Assembly (NCBI GenBank): GCA_965371445.1
Contig: CBDUYN010000072.1
Span: forward strand, 1 to 44,213
Source of the DNA: DASWIG01 sp965371445
Lineage (GTDB): Bacteria; Acidobacteriota; Thermoanaerobaculia; Multivoradales; J023
DNA length: 44,213 nucleotides
Direction of reading: 5' to 3'
Shown here: positions 41,770 to 44,213 of the stretch, piece by piece
Layout: each line of letters starts with the position of its first letter
Position numbering within the stretch: the stretch's first letter is position 1
Notes under the pieces: model-generated
The model's database searches: none
What the model was told of the DNA's origin: nothing
Seen by the model: only the letters and a program-made list of their open reading frames with translations
Program-made: the position numbers and the translations under genes

Positions 41770-44213
41770 TGCCAAGGCGTATTGCTCTCGTAGTGAACGC
41801 GCTGACCGGGGACGAGCTTAGCGCGGGGGCTGATGATTCAGCTCGGATTTTCGGGGTTCTTGTTGACGGAAGTCTGGGAGATTGCGATCCTGGGTCTGCT
41901 GTGTTGTTGAGGGACTGTCCGAGGCGTCGGGACTTTGAAGACAGCTTGTCCGATCTTCTTGGAGATTGGCAGTCAAAGGATCAGCTGATCCTGTATTTCT
42001 CGGGACATGGGAAGGATAGGAATGGGCGATACAGTTTGGTTTTTGGCGACAAGGAGTTGACATATTACCCATTCGGTTCTCTTCTACTCGAGCTGCAGTC
42101 AAATGGGGTGACGCGGGCAATTCTGATTCTTGATTCGTGCTATAGTGGGCTCGCCTTGGACGAGGGGCGAAAGAGTGACGTGGCGCCGTTTCGCCCGGAG
42201 TTGGAGCAGGAGATTCCGAGAGGCGTGGCCATCATTACTTCATCTAGGGAGAATGAGCAAAGCTACGAAAAGCGCGAGTTGGGGGAGGGCGAAAGGCCGC
42301 AGAGCGTATTCACGGAACTTTTTTGTCAGGCCATCACGACCGGCCTGAATAACACCGTCACAAGCGATGACAAGATAGCAGTAGAGGATGTAGTCGCGTT
42401 TGTGAATGGTCAGATACTTCATGATGAGAAATACTCGCGCTATCCGCAAAACTCTGTCTATGGAGTAGATCGGGGAGAGCGGAGGATCTGGGTGGCGCAT
42501 AATAGAACTCGCTCAGAGCAGATTGAAGAGCGCTCATCGGCGGACTTGCAGATAACTTCTGTTGAAGAGCTTCGCTTTGCCTACGAGAGGACAGCTACTT
42601 GGAGGCATCCTTGTGACGGCGCTACGCTACAGGAGCTTGATTGGGGCCTCGTTGAGCAGTATGGCAAAGTGGCAGATCCAGACCTGTTTCAGGGCGAAGA
42701 TCGCGCGCGAATTGCTCGCAAGCTTCAGTTATTCTCACCCATACTGGTAGGTGAGGTTGAGTATTTGCACAGGGCGGCTGTGTTGTGCTTTTGCAAGCAC
42801 CCGGATCGCTTCTTTCCTCAGGCGCGTGCGGCGTTTGTGCGGGGGGACATAGGGGGGGTCAAATACATGAGTCCTTCGTGGGTAACCGGGCCGTTGACGC
42901 GCCAGATATCGCAACTGGTGAAACTAGCTTTGGAAAGTCTTGATAGAATCTCTTCCAGCGGTTCGGATGGATTGCGCCGAGAAGATGAAGAGGTGCCTCA
43001 GACTGTAATTCGGGAGTTGATCTCCAATGCCGTAATTCATCGTGACTACGATTCTGATGGTACTGTTCAAGTGCATGTCACGAGCGACTTCGTTGAGGTG
43101 CGTAGTCCCGGTCGGTTCCCTGGGAATCTTTCATGGGGTGACTTGATTGAGCGGCCCCGTTCTTATCCGAGCGACAAAGCGATAGCTCTTTATGCAATAA
43201 GACTCCGCGGCTTTGAAGGCATCAGCCGTGGATTCTCAGTCTTTAGAAGATTTCTGGAGAGGAACGACGGTTCGGGGATTACATGCGAAGTTCTCGATGA
43301 TCCTGCAGTTCGTGTTCGGGTAGCCAGGGCTACTCTTACTCAGCTGACGAGCGTTCAGGCCGGGCGGGATGTCGTAGTCGTGTCGGGAAAAACGGAAAGG
43401 ACTCCTCCTCCGTCCGGGGACATTTCCAGAACATCGGTTAATATCTCTCGCCTCCCCGTCCCCGGCCCGCACTTCATTGGACGCGATGCTGAGCTCGAAC
43501 GCCTCGACCAGGCCTGGGACGACGACACCTGCGTCTTCGTCCTCACCGCCTTCGGCGGCGTCGGCAAGTCCGCTTTGGTCTACAAGTGGGTCGAGGCCCT
43601 CGCCGAGGACGACTGGCGCGACGCCGAACGCGTCCTCGGATGGTCCTTTTACAGCCAGGGCACCGACGCTACCGCCGCGTCTGCCGACGCCTTCGTCGAC
43701 TTCGCACTCCGCTGGCTTGGAAACGAAGAAGAGGTCCCCGGATCGCCGTGGGAACGAGGCGTCCTCCTGGCGCGGCTCCTACGCCAACGGCGGACGCTTC
43801 TCATCCTGGATGGCCTGGAGCCCCTCCAGCACCCGCCCGGCACCCAGACCGGACGCTTGAAGGACCCCGCCGTCCAAGCGCTCCTGCGCGAGCTGGCGAT
43901 CCAGAACAACGGCCTCTGCGTCGTCACGACGCGCCTTGCCGTCGCCGACGTCGCCGGACGGGCCGGGACCGTCGAGCGGAATCTGGAGGACTTGCCGTCC
44001 GAGGCCGGGGCCGCGCTTTTGAAGCAGCTCGACGTCCGGGGCACGGACAAAGAGCTGAGAAAGGCGTCCGACGAATTCGGCGGACACGCCCTGGCGCTGA
44101 CGCTGCTCGGCAACTACCTCACCGAAGCGCTCGACGGCGACGTCCGCCAGCGGGGCGAGGTAGCCATCCTCGACGAGGACGTCGAGCAGGGCGGACACGC
44201 CCGGCGGGTGATG
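41769..44213 (+). CDS. Caspase (C14) - Schlafen-type HATPase - NB-ARC NTPase fusion, 3' end outside the window
   Basis: An open frame of 815 codons with no stop before the window ends. Residues 1 to about 240 are a caspase-like protease: LILYFSGHGKD with His80 and ILILDSCYSG with Cys124. Residues about 330-500 match the second half of AlbA_2/Schlafen ATP-binding proteins: HPDRFFPQARAAFVRG, then VIRELISNAVIHRDY with Asn420 and VEVRSPGRFPGNLSW (HATPase_c_4); the AlbA_2 domain itself is absent. From about 560 an NB-ARC/STAND NTPase begins: FIGRDAELERLDQAW, FGGVGKSAL (Lys600), TLLILDGLEPLQ (Asp681), CVVTTRLAV and FGGHALALTLLG. GC is near 50% before about 43440 and 60-68% after, in sampled lines. 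AAAGGTG precedes the coupled ATG. A likely immune or cell-death protein: sensor repeats would lie beyond the edge. Confidence 0.85.
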   Translation, partial: MPRRIALVVNALTGDELSAGADDSARIFGVLVDGSLGDCDPGSAVLLRDCPRRRDFEDSLSDLLGDWQSKDQLILYFSGHGKDRNGRYSLVFGDKELTYYPFGSLLLELQSNGVTRAILILDSCYSGLALDEGRKSDVAPFRPELEQEIPRGVAIITSSRENEQSYEKRELGEGERPQSVFTELFCQAITTGLNNTVTSDDKIAVEDVVAFVNGQILHDEKYSRYPQNSVYGVDRGERRIWVAHNRTRSEQIEERSSADLQITSVEELRFAYERTATWRHPCDGATLQELDWGLVEQYGKVADPDLFQGEDRARIARKLQLFSPILVGEVEYLHRAAVLCFCKHPDRFFPQARAAFVRGDIGGVKYMSPSWVTGPLTRQISQLVKLALESLDRISSSGSDGLRREDEEVPQTVIRELISNAVIHRDYDSDGTVQVHVTSDFVEVRSPGRFPGNLSWGDLIERPRSYPSDKAIALYAIRLRGFEGISRGFSVFRRFLERNDGSGITCEVLDDPAVRVRVARATLTQLTSVQAGRDVVVVSGKTERTPPPSGDISRTSVNISRLPVPGPHFIGRDAELERLDQAWDDDTCVFVLTAFGGVGKSALVYKWVEALAEDDWRDAERVLGWSFYSQGTDATAASADAFVDFALRWLGNEEEVPGSPWERGVLLARLLRQRRTLLILDGLEPLQHPPGTQTGRLKDPAVQALLRELAIQNNGLCVVTTRLAVADVAGRAGTVERNLEDLPSEAGAALLKQLDVRGTDKELRKASDEFGGHALALTLLGNYLTEALDGDVRQRGEVAILDEDVEQGGHARRVM

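Noticed and set aside
1..44213. tRNA, rRNA or riboswitch genes
   Set aside because: I looked for tRNA cloverleaf ends and known conserved rRNA and riboswitch cores and saw none; a covariance-model scan could still find a small RNA.

Overview
The window is high-GC bacterial DNA (about 65% by eye) with dense coding. Its gene mix points to the phylum Acidobacteriota, possibly near the Thermoanaerobaculia or Holophagae: two large orphan MacB/FtsX-type permeases of the ADOP kind (one behind a PadR regulator), a Pkn-type kinase with TPR repeats, an FHA/sigma-54 activator, a SpoIIE phosphatase, Uma2 nucleases and large secreted proteases with Cys-rich tails. This placement is inference from gene content; no rRNA or tRNA gene was seen.

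Layout. 0-8.2 kb: methyltransferase scrap, Uma2 nuclease, membrane SpoIIE phosphatase, secreted beta-propeller-like protein, secreted trypsin-like protease, histidine kinase-PilZ. 8.2-12.4 kb: internally deleted epimerase, a YbaB/XRE-like protein of unknown role, a Gfo/Idh/MocA oxidoreductase, a broken vapBC pair and an IS110 scrap. 12.4-18.4 kb: frameshifted FHA-GAF-sigma-54 activator, unknown protein, Ser/Thr kinase-TPR, DinB protein. 18.5-21.8 kb: PadR operator, padR and ADOP permease as one unit. 21.8-26.2 kb: a graveyard of truncated genes (two Fis-type C-termini, tail-like fragments, RelE-like toxin-antitoxin remains, DUF433 fragment) around two intact two-gene cassettes, HNH plus partner and MNT-HEPN. 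26.2-31.3 kb: second ADOP permease, truncated universal stress protein, secreted GH99/GH71-like protein. 31.4-34.6 kb: a Leu/Glu-type amino-acid dehydrogenase fused to a ValRS-like domain that has lost both catalytic signatures. 34.6-39.6 kb: inverted repeat, damaged acyltransferase, second Uma2, secreted zinc metalloprotease. 39.6-44.2 kb: gene scraps, then a lower-GC cassette.

The most notable system is at the right edge (40.3-44.2 kb): a secreted degenerate metallo-beta-lactamase-fold protein, a small single-TM EACC1-like protein, and, translationally coupled to it, a very large caspase / Schlafen-type HATPase / NB-ARC fusion running off the window. It looks like a caspase-based immune or programmed-death system. 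The gene changes base composition sharply at the effector/NB-ARC boundary, as if an effector module had been swapped onto a resident NTPase.

The other strong novelties are the dehydrogenase-pseudo-synthetase fusion, which may act as a branched-chain amino-acid sensor joined to a catabolic enzyme, and two secreted proteases of different catalytic classes that carry the same inhibitor-cystine-knot tail, each with its own terminator and a shared 26-bp upstream element.
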